From: a virus
IMG/VR virus record: IMGVR_UViG_3300008267_000087
Location: 1-59,734 of that record
Length of the DNA: 59,734 bases
Reading direction: 5' to 3' (one strand)
Shown: positions 39,815 to 47,320 of the stretch, piece by piece
How the letters are laid out: each line of letters begins with the position of its first letter
Numbering within the stretch: the first letter of the stretch is position 1
Translations under genes and position numbers: made by a program
The notes under the pieces: generated by a model
What the model was told of the DNA's origin: nothing
What the model saw: only the letters and a program-made list of their open reading frames with translations
Databases searched by the model: none

Positions 39815-39949
39815 ATGGCAAAAAGGATAATCCAAAAGAAAATTATCTATTTCAAAACCTTATTAACGGAAACAAAAGGTTTCTTTAGAAGATTACAAAT
39901 AAGGTATTTGATATGGAATGAAGAATGTAAACTAAAAAAATATAAATAA
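39815..39949 (+). CDS. Small basic protein
   Basis: 44 aa, Lys/Arg- and aromatic-rich: MAKRIIQKKIIYFKTLLTET, then KGFFRRLQIRYLIWNEECKL. Shares one base with the next start (TAATG). Function unknown. Confidence 0.55.
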   Translation: MAKRIIQKKIIYFKTLLTETKGFFRRLQIRYLIWNEECKLKKYK

Positions 39950-40200
39950 TGATTTTTATTTTAATTTATGTCGTAGGATTTATCCTAACACTAACATTCT
40001 TAAAGTTATTCGGTAAGAAGATGGAGATTGATTATGATCCACCACACGAACCTGACTATGATGACTATAAAAATAATGCAGAGGCATATCTATTCTTTTC
40101 TTTGAGTTGGTTTGTAACAGCACCAATTTTTTTAGTTGTAGTCATTGTTCAGTTGTTATATAAATTTTCTCAATGGTTTTTAAAATACCCAAATGTTTAA
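39949..40200 (+). CDS. Two-helix membrane protein
   Basis: 83 aa: FILIYVVGFILTLTFLKLFG and FSLSWFVTAPIFLVVVIVQL flank an acidic loop (DYDPPHEPDYDDYK). Small hairpin, ends outside or inside both on one side. No family recognised. Confidence 0.7.
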   Translation: MIFILIYVVGFILTLTFLKLFGKKMEIDYDPPHEPDYDDYKNNAEAYLFFSLSWFVTAPIFLVVVIVQLLYKFSQWFLKYPNV

Positions 40201-40201
40201 T

Positions 40202-40402
40202 ATGATACTACTAATATACTGGATACTAACAACAATATACGGAGTGTATTGGTTGGTTAAACACCCATCATCAAGACATGGAGATGATGATGATGAGTTT
40301 ACATTATTGGAAGTTGTTGCTAAGATAATTCCAGCGGCGATGATAGCTTGGGCAATCGTCCCAATGTTATTATTACACCAAGTTAAATTTAAAAGAAGAT
40401 AA
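40202..40402 (+). CDS. Two-helix membrane protein
   Basis: 66 aa from the ATG at 40202; an ATG at 40193 would overlap the previous stop. ILLIYWILTTIYGVYWLV and VVAKIIPAAMIAWAIVPMLL are membrane segments with an acidic loop (SSRHGDDDDEF) between. Similar layout to the previous gene, possibly partners. Confidence 0.65.
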   Translation: MILLIYWILTTIYGVYWLVKHPSSRHGDDDDEFTLLEVVAKIIPAAMIAWAIVPMLLLHQVKFKRR

Positions 40403-40403
40403 T

Positions 40404-40538
40404 ATGAAAAAGTTAATTAAAATTTTTAGAGTAGCTATCTGTAGAATATGTGGAAGAGATTGCGGTTCAATTGGTAGTGGTATGCCCATTAATGGTATGT
40501 GTGAAAGATGTTATGAGAATGGAGGTGATGATGAGTGA
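40404..40538 (+). CDS. Small zinc-knuckle protein
   Basis: 44 aa: basic N-terminus, then CRICGRDCG and CERC, a likely four-Cys zinc site, and an acidic end. Overlaps the next gene by 11 nt. Confidence 0.6.
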   Translation: MKKLIKIFRVAICRICGRDCGSIGSGMPINGMCERCYENGGDDE

Positions 40539-40989
40539 CGCACAAATAGTAATATCAGTAATTTTTGCTGTAGTATTTTTCGTAATTCTTATTTTTAATG
40601 TGGTTTCATATCCAAACGTGGAATTATATAAAAAGAAATACGATGAGTTGGAACGTGGTGTGTACAAATATGAAGAAAGTCATGGTAACTCACGTTATTT
40701 TTATCTATTTAGTTACGATATTAATACTCTAACATTTACTCGCACCGATGTTAATATCATATTCTTTTTAGATGGCGATATAAAACTAACAGATAATTTA
40801 TACATACACAAAAGTCATTTGTTTATGTCATTAGTTAGTTGGTACTATTGGAGAAAGTTCCAAAGATTAAAAGATGAGTTGGTTGAGACATATAATATTA
40901 GAAATCAAAGAGGTCGTTATGAACAATCCCATCATGAACGTTATATGAAACAACAGAACAAATTAGATTTTAAATTTTTTAGAGGATGA
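40528..40989 (+). CDS. Membrane-anchored protein with C-terminal FKFF tag
   Basis: 153 aa from the ATG at 40528 (MMSDAQIVISVIFAVVFFVI); a second ATG follows at 40531. One N-terminal membrane segment, a soluble domain (YLFSYDINTLTFTRTDVNII), then a basic helix and the final residues KLDFKFFRG. The tag is at the extreme C-terminus, as in 26226, the other N-terminally anchored tagged protein. The end overlaps the next start (ATGA). Confidence 0.75.
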   Translation: MMSDAQIVISVIFAVVFFVILIFNVVSYPNVELYKKKYDELERGVYKYEESHGNSRYFYLFSYDINTLTFTRTDVNIIFFLDGDIKLTDNLYIHKSHLFMSLVSWYYWRKFQRLKDELVETYNIRNQRGRYEQSHHERYMKQQNKLDFKFFRG

Positions 40990-41390
40990 TGATACCATTT
41001 AAATTTTTTAAGGGAAAGGTTTATACTGATGAATTCACATTACTGTCGGGGAGAACTATTGCTCAAGATTTATCAAATTTATCAAATCAAGTTCAACAAA
41101 TAGTAAGAAGTCCTGAATTTATTCCTGCAGGTTATGTACAAGTGCCAATACCACAACCCAACTACGATAGTATTGTTATTAATATTGTAAGGAGATGTAT
41201 GAGAGATGTGTTAATTTGGAGAGGATATGAAACTAATGTAAGCGTCCCTGGTGGTTATTCATTACTAAAGATTGTAAGTGGAATTAATATTGGTGGAATG
41301 TTTCAAATACTTTACTTAATCACAAGAGACGGGAATACTGAACGTTATAATGTAAGTGTCCCATTAGTTAATTTACAAAGAAGAGGATAA
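40986..41390 (+). CDS. FKFF-tagged small protein
   Basis: 134 aa: MMIPFKFFKGKVYTDEF. Helical segment (AQDLSNLSNQVQQIVRSPEF), then a beta-rich end (GGYSLLKIVSGINIGGMFQI). No family recognised. One nt before the next gene. Confidence 0.72.
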   Translation: MMIPFKFFKGKVYTDEFTLLSGRTIAQDLSNLSNQVQQIVRSPEFIPAGYVQVPIPQPNYDSIVINIVRRCMRDVLIWRGYETNVSVPGGYSLLKIVSGINIGGMFQILYLITRDGNTERYNVSVPLVNLQRRG

Positions 41391-41391
41391 T

Positions 41392-41916
41392 ATGATAAAG
41401 GCATTTAATTTTTTCCGTGGGATGATTGGTCCGAGAGTTGTTGGTACCGGTGGTGCATTATTAAATGAACCATACATACCGTTGCAAATAACACATGCAC
41501 CACCAATGGGAATGTCCTATCGTCATTGGAATATGTTACCACAAGATTTAAGAGGCGGAGATCCGATACGAGCGGAAATATATGTTGCGGGATGGGAAGC
41601 TTGTCTTGGTAGTAATCTTCACGTTAATCCATATATGGGTTTTAATGACCCTATTATGATTGAAAATCGTGAGGTATGGAACCGAGGGTATATGGCATGT
41701 ATGAATAGAAGAACAAGAACATATACCGAAAGGGATATGGAATACTATCACACAGAAGAGTTTCTATTTTTTGATGTGTCCGAAGAAAGATACGACCCTA
41801 TTTGGTCAGAGCCATATAAAGTTATGTTGTATAGAAGTATTGAAGAGGGGAATACTGTAGAAGGACAAATAATTAAACCAGATCACTATATGTATAATTT
41901 TCCTGATGTAATTTAA
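41392..41916 (+). CDS. FKFF-tagged protein with RMF-like motif
   Basis: 174 aa: MIKAFNFFRGMIGPRVV (FNFF variant), then at about 67-103 AGWEACLGSNLHVNPYMGFN ... EVWNRGYMACMNRR, the spacing G-W-x-A, P-Y, W-x-x-G-Y-x-A of ribosome modulation factor. RMF itself dimerises 70S ribosomes. Remaining regions are acidic and aromatic. If the resemblance is real it may bind ribosomes or rRNA; unproven. Confidence 0.7.
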   Translation: MIKAFNFFRGMIGPRVVGTGGALLNEPYIPLQITHAPPMGMSYRHWNMLPQDLRGGDPIRAEIYVAGWEACLGSNLHVNPYMGFNDPIMIENREVWNRGYMACMNRRTRTYTERDMEYYHTEEFLFFDVSEERYDPIWSEPYKVMLYRSIEEGNTVEGQIIKPDHYMYNFPDVI

Positions 41917-41927
41917 AAACAAATGAT

Positions 41928-42092
41928 ATGAGATTAAACGTAGAACTATTCGCATTTGACTTCCACAGAGTAGGTAGAAGTTGGTTTTCTTTTTTAGAAA
42001 TTAATTATGGTCATCCATTATTTTATATAGAATGGGGACAAGGTATGAAAATACAAATCAGTTTCTTATTTGGATTAATTAAAAATTATTAA
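41928..42092 (+). CDS. Hypothetical small protein
   Basis: 54 aa, aromatic: MRLNVELFAFDFHRVGRSWF, then EINYGHPLFYIEWGQG and a hydrophobic end. No tag and no recognised family; the ATG is 11 nt after the preceding stop. Confidence 0.55.
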   Translation: MRLNVELFAFDFHRVGRSWFSFLEINYGHPLFYIEWGQGMKIQISFLFGLIKNY

Positions 42093-42094
42093 AA

Positions 42095-42307
42095 ATGATA
42101 CAAGAAAACAAAACACATGTCGTAATGAAATCCGATAGTAAGGAAAAAAACATGGATGTGTGGATAGAAGGTGAAAGAGGTTACATCGATGGTTATGTAG
42201 GTGGTGGTTCTATTGCTGTGGTAATAGGTGATAGAATTATTATCTGTGACACTTGGGATGTGAAGGTTTACATTCCACAACCAAGACAAAGTATCGGACC
42301 GAGATAA
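42095..42307 (+). CDS. Hypothetical protein
   Basis: 70 aa, beta-rich: NMDVWIEGERGYIDGYVGGG, IAVVIGDRIIICDTWDV. Looks like a small beta-barrel. No tag, no family. Confidence 0.62.
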   Translation: MIQENKTHVVMKSDSKEKNMDVWIEGERGYIDGYVGGGSIAVVIGDRIIICDTWDVKVYIPQPRQSIGPR

Positions 42308-42323
42308 ATTAAAAATTATTAAT

Positions 42324-42503
42324 ATGGAATTTAGAAAAACACTAACAGATAAACGCCTTGAAGAATTATCTGATAAGGTAAGAAGAGGAACCCCAATCTC
42401 AATGAGTGAAGCAATGGAAGTGGTGGAATATCAAGAGATGTTAAAGAAAAATAAACTACCTTTCACAGATAGAATACTTAAATTCTTTAAAATAAAATTA
42501 TGA
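42324..42503 (+). CDS. Hypothetical small protein
   Basis: 59 aa: basic helix (TLTDKRLEELSDKVRRGTPI), then a helical part ending RILKFFKIKL. The end contains LKFF and could be a weak C-terminal form of the tag. Overlaps the next gene by 4 nt. Confidence 0.55.
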   Translation: MEFRKTLTDKRLEELSDKVRRGTPISMSEAMEVVEYQEMLKKNKLPFTDRILKFFKIKL

Positions 42504-42649
42504 CACCAAGAGAAAGAAAATATCACATAAACAAACGACTTCGTAAGTTGTTGTGGGAAGAAATAACAAGAGTAATTGATGAGGACATTCTAAATCAATT
42601 AAACGGTGGTGAACCTAATCCTGACATTGAAACATTTAAAACAAAATAA
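42500..42649 (+). CDS. Hypothetical small basic protein
   Basis: 49 aa: MTPRERKYHINKRLRKLLWE, then an acidic helix and tail. Start overlaps the previous stop (ATGA). Possibly nucleic-acid binding by composition; no family. Confidence 0.55.
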   Translation: MTPRERKYHINKRLRKLLWEEITRVIDEDILNQLNGGEPNPDIETFKTK

Positions 42650-42650
42650 T

Positions 42651-42845
42651 ATGAAACTATATACAGAAGAACAAGTAAGAAGTTTATTAAATAAAATGGA
42701 TATTATTTATTCATTGGAGGATTTAACACCAATAGAACTACCAAGTGATAGAGATATAGAAATAGCAGCTAATGGTAACCAAGAACATTATGAAGGTGCA
42801 ATGTGGCTTAAATACAAATACTTAACCAAAACAAGTAACCTATGA
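42651..42845 (+). CDS. Hypothetical small protein
   Basis: 64 aa from the ATG at 42651 (MKLYTEEQVRSLLNKMDIIY), acidic, helical at both ends. Stop overlaps the next start by 4 nt. I recall small phage proteins of the type MKLYTEEQVR; function unknown. Confidence 0.62.
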   Translation: MKLYTEEQVRSLLNKMDIIYSLEDLTPIELPSDRDIEIAANGNQEHYEGAMWLKYKYLTKTSNL

Positions 42846-43033
42846 ATACAGTGTATTTTCAACCAGAAGGTATCAAACCCGAATACTGCGAAATTGGTAT
42901 GATTCACGAAACAGACAAAGAACATATTTGGTATTTAGATGAGCCTTGTAAAATATTGATAAGTGAGGTTAAACTTATACCAAAGGAGAATGTAATTTAT
43001 GATGCAAAAAATAAATCATATAAAATAATATGA
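42842..43033 (+). CDS. Hypothetical small protein
   Basis: 63 aa, beta-type: MNTVYFQPEGIKPEYCEIGM, KILISEVKLIPKENVIYDAK. ATGA overlaps at both ends couple it to its neighbours. No tag. Confidence 0.62.
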   Translation: MNTVYFQPEGIKPEYCEIGMIHETDKEHIWYLDEPCKILISEVKLIPKENVIYDAKNKSYKII

Positions 43034-43257
43034 AAACATTTAAGTTCCTCTCAAAGAAACAAGTTCGTATACCCAACAGATTTGCACTATTAAATCCAGA
43101 GGATAGAAACGTATTCACAAAAGGATATTATGATGCGTTTGATTGTTATAGTCATAGTCGTTCATTAGAGTCACCATACAATCCACTTGTGGAAGAATAT
43201 AAGTATGAATTATGGCGAGAAGGTGTCACGTTTTATGAACAAAATAATAATGTATAA
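43030..43257 (+). CDS. FKFF-tagged protein with RMF-like spacing
   Basis: 75 aa: MKTFKFLSKKQVRIPNRF, then FTKGYYDAFDCYSHSRSLES, PYNP and YELWREGVTFYEQ, the spacing G-Y-x-A, P-Y, W-x-x-G of ribosome modulation factor. The protein is just the tag plus one such unit. Ribosome-related role only inferred. Confidence 0.7.
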   Translation: MKTFKFLSKKQVRIPNRFALLNPEDRNVFTKGYYDAFDCYSHSRSLESPYNPLVEEYKYELWREGVTFYEQNNNV

Positions 43258-43652
43258 TGATAAAGGACTTCAAATTTTTTAGAGCTAACGAAACAAGAAT
43301 AAATTGGGAACTAACCGGTTTATTAGATGACGCAACAAATGTTCCATTATTGATTGGTGTATTAGACATCACATGGAAATATATTCAAGATAATAATCTA
43401 ATGGAAAATGATAGGGTTAAAAATATGTTGATTATCGTTATGGTTAAATTATATAGAGACAAATATAATTCATATAGTGATTATGATATTAGAGCTAAGA
43501 TTGATCAGGTTGCAACTTATTTTAATAGTGTTGCTGTAAGAAGAATAATCCAAGAACTTCAAGCTGGTGCTTGGATGAGTATTGATGTTGAAGCGGAGAC
43601 ACAACAAATTATTTATGAACGTGAAAAATGGGATGAAGATCATGGGTTTTAA
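43257..43652 (+). CDS. FKFF-tagged small protein
   Basis: 131 aa: MIKDFKFFRANETRINW. Helical body (VPLLIGVLDITWKYIQDNNL; YDIRAKIDQVATYF) and an acidic end. No family recognised. Shares one base with the previous stop. Confidence 0.72.
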   Translation: MIKDFKFFRANETRINWELTGLLDDATNVPLLIGVLDITWKYIQDNNLMENDRVKNMLIIVMVKLYRDKYNSYSDYDIRAKIDQVATYFNSVAVRRIIQELQAGAWMSIDVEAETQQIIYEREKWDEDHGF

Positions 43653-43878
43653 ATTTTTAAGGAACGGATTTATTTTAATCCCCGAAGACGGGAGAGAAAT
43701 CATTGTACCCAACAAATACAACACAACATATCAAAGGGACATATTTGTTAGTGGGGTATTGAATTTTAGATTGGGTCAACCCAGAGACTGTTGGACCAGA
43801 AGAAACTTAATAAGCCACGGAAGTAAACTAATATTTGATGATGGTTGGTTTGCCGAAACGCCAGATTTAAACCCATAG
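43642..43878 (+). CDS. FKFF-tagged small protein
   Basis: 78 aa from the ATG at 43642 (MGFKFLRNGFILIPED); an ATG at 43633 would add MKI before it. Beta-rich start, then FRLGQPRDCWTRRNLISHG. Overlaps the previous gene by 11 nt. No family. Confidence 0.68.
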   Translation: MGFKFLRNGFILIPEDGREIIVPNKYNTTYQRDIFVSGVLNFRLGQPRDCWTRRNLISHGSKLIFDDGWFAETPDLNP

Positions 43879-43880
43879 AA

Positions 43881-44204
43881 ATGACGCCATTTAAATTTTT
43901 TCAGAAACCAAAACCGAAGGATAACATACTATGGAATTTGGATATGGATGTTGCCTTAATTGCGGTGATAAACTATAAAATTAGTAGGGACATTGCAATG
44001 CAACACGGGGATACCGAATTGTGTCAGGTTAATTTTCCTGTGCGTAATTGTTGGTTAAGAATTGATAGGGTGGTGAATTGGGGTTCAGGTAATTTGGAAA
44101 TGGTTAGTATAGATTATCAGTTAATAGAATTAAACAATACATCATTTCGTTTCACATACACATCTGAATTATTAGTATTAATGAATAGATTAACATATGA
44201 TTAA
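43881..44204 (+). CDS. FKFF-tagged small protein
   Basis: 107 aa from the ATG at 43881 (MTPFKFFQKPKPKDNIL). Mixed body: LDMDVALIAVINYKISRDIA, RIDRVVNWGSGNLEMVSID. No family. Overlaps the next gene by 8 nt. Confidence 0.7.
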   Translation: MTPFKFFQKPKPKDNILWNLDMDVALIAVINYKISRDIAMQHGDTELCQVNFPVRNCWLRIDRVVNWGSGNLEMVSIDYQLIELNNTSFRFTYTSELLVLMNRLTYD

Positions 44205-44562
44205 ACCATTTAAGTTCTTCCAAAAGAATATAACAAGAAGTTGGTTATCGAGTATGCATCTCGGTCAATTACAATGGATGTACAGACCAGTAGGTGTGAT
44301 ATTCTATATGGAAAGGACAAACAATGATGGTGTGTTTACCGAGGAACTAAAAACAATGACGGTGGTGGTTGTTAGTAGATATATCAATTCATACAATCAA
44401 TTTATGGAAATGAATAGGAATAATATTATATTTGCATATGAATTCGTGGACAACACAAACATAAGTAATATGATACATTACGGCGAAGATAATTTTAATG
44501 ATATGCCAAAGGATATACCACTAATATTCAGAGGAGTAATAAGAAACAATGAAAACATTTAA
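44197..44562 (+). CDS. FKFF-tagged small protein
   Basis: 121 aa: MIKPFKFFQKNITRSWLSSM. Beta-strand core (VGVIFYMERTNNDGVF, TMTVVVVSRYINSYNQFM). Body shape recalls 44869 and 43881 but without alignable identity by eye. Overlaps the next gene by 14 nt. Confidence 0.72.
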   Translation: MIKPFKFFQKNITRSWLSSMHLGQLQWMYRPVGVIFYMERTNNDGVFTEELKTMTVVVVSRYINSYNQFMEMNRNNIIFAYEFVDNTNISNMIHYGEDNFNDMPKDIPLIFRGVIRNNENI

Positions 44563-44872
44563 ATTCCTAACAAACCCTTTATTAGTTACGATTGATGGGA
44601 AAGAAATCTATACAGGTACATACTTCTATAGTATGAATAAGCAAGATATAATATTACCAAATAAGATAACACCCAAATATACAATTGTAATAAGATGTAT
44701 CCATCCAATTTATAAGGATGTATTCAAACCTGATTACGATACATTATTATATTTTAGCACAAAGGAATCTGCCGAATTCTATAAGAGTAGATTAATACAT
44801 TGGGATGAACACGTATCAGGGGGAGAAGTATTCCATAACAACGCTGACATAACATTAACATTTAGAAGATGA
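44549..44872 (+). CDS. FKFF-tagged small protein
   Basis: 107 aa: MKTFKFLTNPLLVTIDGKEI, beta-rich (TPKYTIVIRCIHPIYKDVF), ends TLTFRR. No family. Stop overlaps the next start (ATGA). Confidence 0.72.
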   Translation: MKTFKFLTNPLLVTIDGKEIYTGTYFYSMNKQDIILPNKITPKYTIVIRCIHPIYKDVFKPDYDTLLYFSTKESAEFYKSRLIHWDEHVSGGEVFHNNADITLTFRR

Positions 44873-45195
44873 TAGACAATTTTAAATTCTTACAACAGAA
44901 AAAAAAACAATTCAAGTTGTTTCATCTAAATGTCTTGAACGATGTGTTCGGTAGAATACCATCATATCCTTGTCCGTTTGAGCCATATGATAATAATACT
45001 GAGGACGTTTATGGAACTGTGGGTGATTTAATAAATGGTAGATTAGGTATCGTTGGCATTTTTACAACATTAGTAATTCAAAGAATAGGTAGTGGTACTG
45101 TTGAAATAACATATAGCAATATTGATGGTGTAAATGAATTGGGTTTAATATTTGCGCGTGAAGATAGAGTAATCGTTAGATACAAAAGAAGATAA
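44869..45195 (+). CDS. FKFF-tagged small protein
   Basis: 108 aa: MIDNFKFLQQKKKQFKLFHL with a second FKLF six residues on. The body includes GRLGIVGIFTTLVIQRIGSG and GTVEITYSNIDGVNELG. No family recognised. Confidence 0.72.
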   Translation: MIDNFKFLQQKKKQFKLFHLNVLNDVFGRIPSYPCPFEPYDNNTEDVYGTVGDLINGRLGIVGIFTTLVIQRIGSGTVEITYSNIDGVNELGLIFAREDRVIVRYKRR

Positions 45196-45196
45196 C

Positions 45197-45418
45197 ATGA
45201 TAAAGCCATTCAAATTTTTTACCAACCCCGCAAAGAACAAATGTCGATTAACCATTGGCAGTAGTTTTATATTCCAAGGTTACTATTGCGTTGTAACAAA
45301 GATGGGGTATCGTGTGTTTTGTTATCATAACCAAGAAACAAACAAAACATGTTATATGACATATGAATTCTATTTAACAACGCAGTCCGCAATGGGAAGA
45401 CAATTAAATAAAAGATAG
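45197..45418 (+). CDS. FKFF-tagged small protein
   Basis: 73 aa: MIKPFKFFTNPAKNKCRLTI, then a small beta domain (IFQGYYCVVTKMGYRVFCYH). Last gene before the GC-richer block that begins at about 45420. Confidence 0.7.
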   Translation: MIKPFKFFTNPAKNKCRLTIGSSFIFQGYYCVVTKMGYRVFCYHNQETNKTCYMTYEFYLTTQSAMGRQLNKR

Positions 45419-45520
45419 CCACAATAACGCGCGCAAAAGTCCGGTGGGGTTTCCGGCGCCCGAGCATCAAATATGAACACCGGTTTCCGAATCTCAAATA
45501 TTTTAGTTATATTTAATTGT
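45419..45520. other. GC-rich intergenic segment
   Basis: About 100 nt without a gene. Contains GCGCGC and a short inverted pair, CCGG-TGGGGTTT-CCGG, standing out from the AT-rich surroundings. The last 20 nt (TTTTAGTTATATTTAATTGT) look promoter-like for the gene at 45521. Confidence 0.4.
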
Positions 45521-46117
45521 ATGCGAAAATTCAGAATGTTCAGAGGTTATGTCAGCCCAAACATAAGAAGGGTTACACCACAACCAAGGCGTCCAAGGAC
45601 ACCACTGGCAAATATACCCGTACCTGAATATTACCACCCAACACTTCAACCGACATTCAGACATGGATGGAGAGCATGCGAAAGGGGTTTAGACATCCAT
45701 CAATGCCCACATACAGCCACCGATGAATGGACAGTAACGGTGAGAAGAGCATGGGAATATGGATACACAGAATGTTTCAACAGGGATAGAGAGGGCAGAG
45801 CGCAACTAACAACCGCGATGATAGATAACATTCAACAACCCGAGGAGCAACCAAGCGTAGAAGAATTAAGCAGGGAAATAGAAACGTTCAACGAACAAGT
45901 TAACAGGATCACATCAATAGGACAAACATTAGGGATTCTACCAACATATCGGGTGCAAAACGGCACGCTCGTAAACAATAACGATGAAGCAAGCTACCTG
46001 CTCGGATGGGAATGCGCAAGAAATGGACATCCCGAATCGGATAATTCATTTCCAGTGGATTCAAATGGATATGCTTTCTGGAGATGTGGGTGGAATGACT
46101 TTGTGAACAATCATTAA
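45521..46117 (+). CDS. FKFF-tag variant protein with two RMF-like units
   Basis: 198 aa from the ATG at 45521 (MRKFRMFRGYVSPNIRR; FRMFRGYV variant of the tag). Unit 1 at 49-86, GWRACERGLDIHQCPHTATD ... AWEYGYTEC, and unit 2 at 162-194, GWECARNGHPESDNSFPVDS ... FWRCGW, both follow the ribosome modulation factor pattern (G-W-x-A, x-G, CP or P, W-x-x-G-[YW]). A Pro-rich linker and a coiled coil separate tag and units. Preceded by TTATATTTAATTGT, a promoter-like box with almost no leader. Confidence 0.75.
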   Translation: MRKFRMFRGYVSPNIRRVTPQPRRPRTPLANIPVPEYYHPTLQPTFRHGWRACERGLDIHQCPHTATDEWTVTVRRAWEYGYTECFNRDREGRAQLTTAMIDNIQQPEEQPSVEELSREIETFNEQVNRITSIGQTLGILPTYRVQNGTLVNNNDEASYLLGWECARNGHPESDNSFPVDSNGYAFWRCGWNDFVNNH

Positions 46118-46128
46118 TAGAATATAAT

Positions 46129-46150
46129 ATCGCTAGATGTCCTCAGCGAT
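46129..46150 (+). other. Short hairpin between genes
   Basis: ATCGCT (46129-46134) pairs with AGCGAT (46145-46150) across a 10-nt loop, upstream of the ATG at 46166. Could be a processing site or weak attenuator. Confidence 0.35.
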
Positions 46151-46165
46151 TAAACAGGGGAATAT

Positions 46166-46402
46166 ATGATAGACGACTTCAAGTTCTTTCAGGAGAACCA
46201 CATACACGCTTATAATGGCTTTTTAGCAAGGGAAGCCATAGCTTACTTCCGTGAGTACGTTGCAACCAATAGAACGCTCTATGAGGTTACAACGTTAATT
46301 GCAACATATAAAATGGGAACGGTGTCCTTTAACGCGGGATTCCATATTAATAAAGGGGAAATAACCCCATATATAACAGCACATGAAATAGATTATGTTT
46401 AA
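46166..46402 (+). CDS. FKFF-tagged small protein
   Basis: 78 aa: MIDDFKFFQENHIHAYNGFL, helical (AREAIAYFREYVATNRTLYE), then a short beta end. Overlaps the next gene by 8 nt. No family. Confidence 0.72.
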   Translation: MIDDFKFFQENHIHAYNGFLAREAIAYFREYVATNRTLYEVTTLIATYKMGTVSFNAGFHINKGEITPYITAHEIDYV

Positions 46403-46784
46403 GTTCAAATTTCTAAGCAATAATAATGAGGATGAAGACATCAGTGCATGGGACAATCTATTTGCGGATGGTGATGATGAGATACGAGGGGATAATCTTC
46501 TAATACGTGACTCTTCCCCTTCATGGATGTGGGATGATGAAACTTACACAATATTTAACCCCGATACGCAACCCTATCAGCTTGTAACCCAAACATTTAA
46601 TGGGATAATGGACTTCCTTGCGGGATTCCCACCAGGTTATATTGTGGTTGTGCATAGAATAGAGGGAATGGAATCAGGAATGGTGCATACCGCAAATTCG
46701 GAAAGAATGGGGTGGGGATTCGATATTCAACATGATTTAATACGCATTACTTACTATCACTTTTTAAATACAGATCATGCTTAG
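46395..46784 (+). CDS. FKFF-tagged acidic protein
   Basis: 129 aa: MFKFKFLSNNNEDEDISAWD, acidic through residue 45 and then Trp/Gly/Tyr-rich (FAGFPPGYIVVVHRIEG-like region near residue 75). No family. Overlaps the next gene by 8 nt. Confidence 0.72.
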   Translation: MFKFKFLSNNNEDEDISAWDNLFADGDDEIRGDNLLIRDSSPSWMWDDETYTIFNPDTQPYQLVTQTFNGIMDFLAGFPPGYIVVVHRIEGMESGMVHTANSERMGWGFDIQHDLIRITYYHFLNTDHA

Positions 46785-47022
46785 AGAATTCAAATTTCTA
46801 ACCAATCCAATAGATAGGGTATTTTACTTCACCGTGGGTTTCAATGCTGCAAACCTTGTGCTATATTATAGCGGGGATATGGATGATATGTCCATACAGG
46901 GGATTATACACCATATGAAGGTGGAATATGACGATTTCATTGTGGGGGACTTAATCAGGCTTAAAATGGAATGTGAGATGAACCAGCATCTGCAGGGGAT
47001 ATCAATATTAAATGAAAGATAA
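46777..47022 (+). CDS. FKFF-tagged small protein
   Basis: 81 aa: MLREFKFLTNPIDRVFYFTV, with a beta-rich then helical body. Last tagged gene of the array. No family recognised. Confidence 0.72.
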   Translation: MLREFKFLTNPIDRVFYFTVGFNAANLVLYYSGDMDDMSIQGIIHHMKVEYDDFIVGDLIRLKMECEMNQHLQGISILNER

Positions 47023-47073
47023 ATTTGGTGGATAAAGTAATGGTATGTATCTTTACACCCTAAAACAATTAAT

Positions 47074-47307
47074 ATGGCAAAACCAATTGAATTGACGCTA
47101 TCCTACTTTGGAAAGAGCATTACACAGAAGCAGTACTCATCCGTTCTTCACGTGGGGGATTTGTATAAGATGTTTAAAGGGATAATAATTGCTGAATTTG
47201 GGCAAGATGTATGGGAAGACATATCAAAGCCACAAATTGATAAGGAGGTTGTGGATATAAATTGGGAAGCCATGGATGAAGCTTATGGTGTAAAATTTGA
47301 TTACTAA
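47074..47307 (+). CDS. Hypothetical protein
   Basis: 77 aa: AKPIELTLSYFGKSITQKQY, helix YKMFKGIIIAEFGQDVWED, acidic end. No tag. No family recognised. Its position suggests the same transcript as the array. Confidence 0.65.
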   Translation: MAKPIELTLSYFGKSITQKQYSSVLHVGDLYKMFKGIIIAEFGQDVWEDISKPQIDKEVVDINWEAMDEAYGVKFDY

Positions 47308-47320
47308 TCTGTAAACTAAA

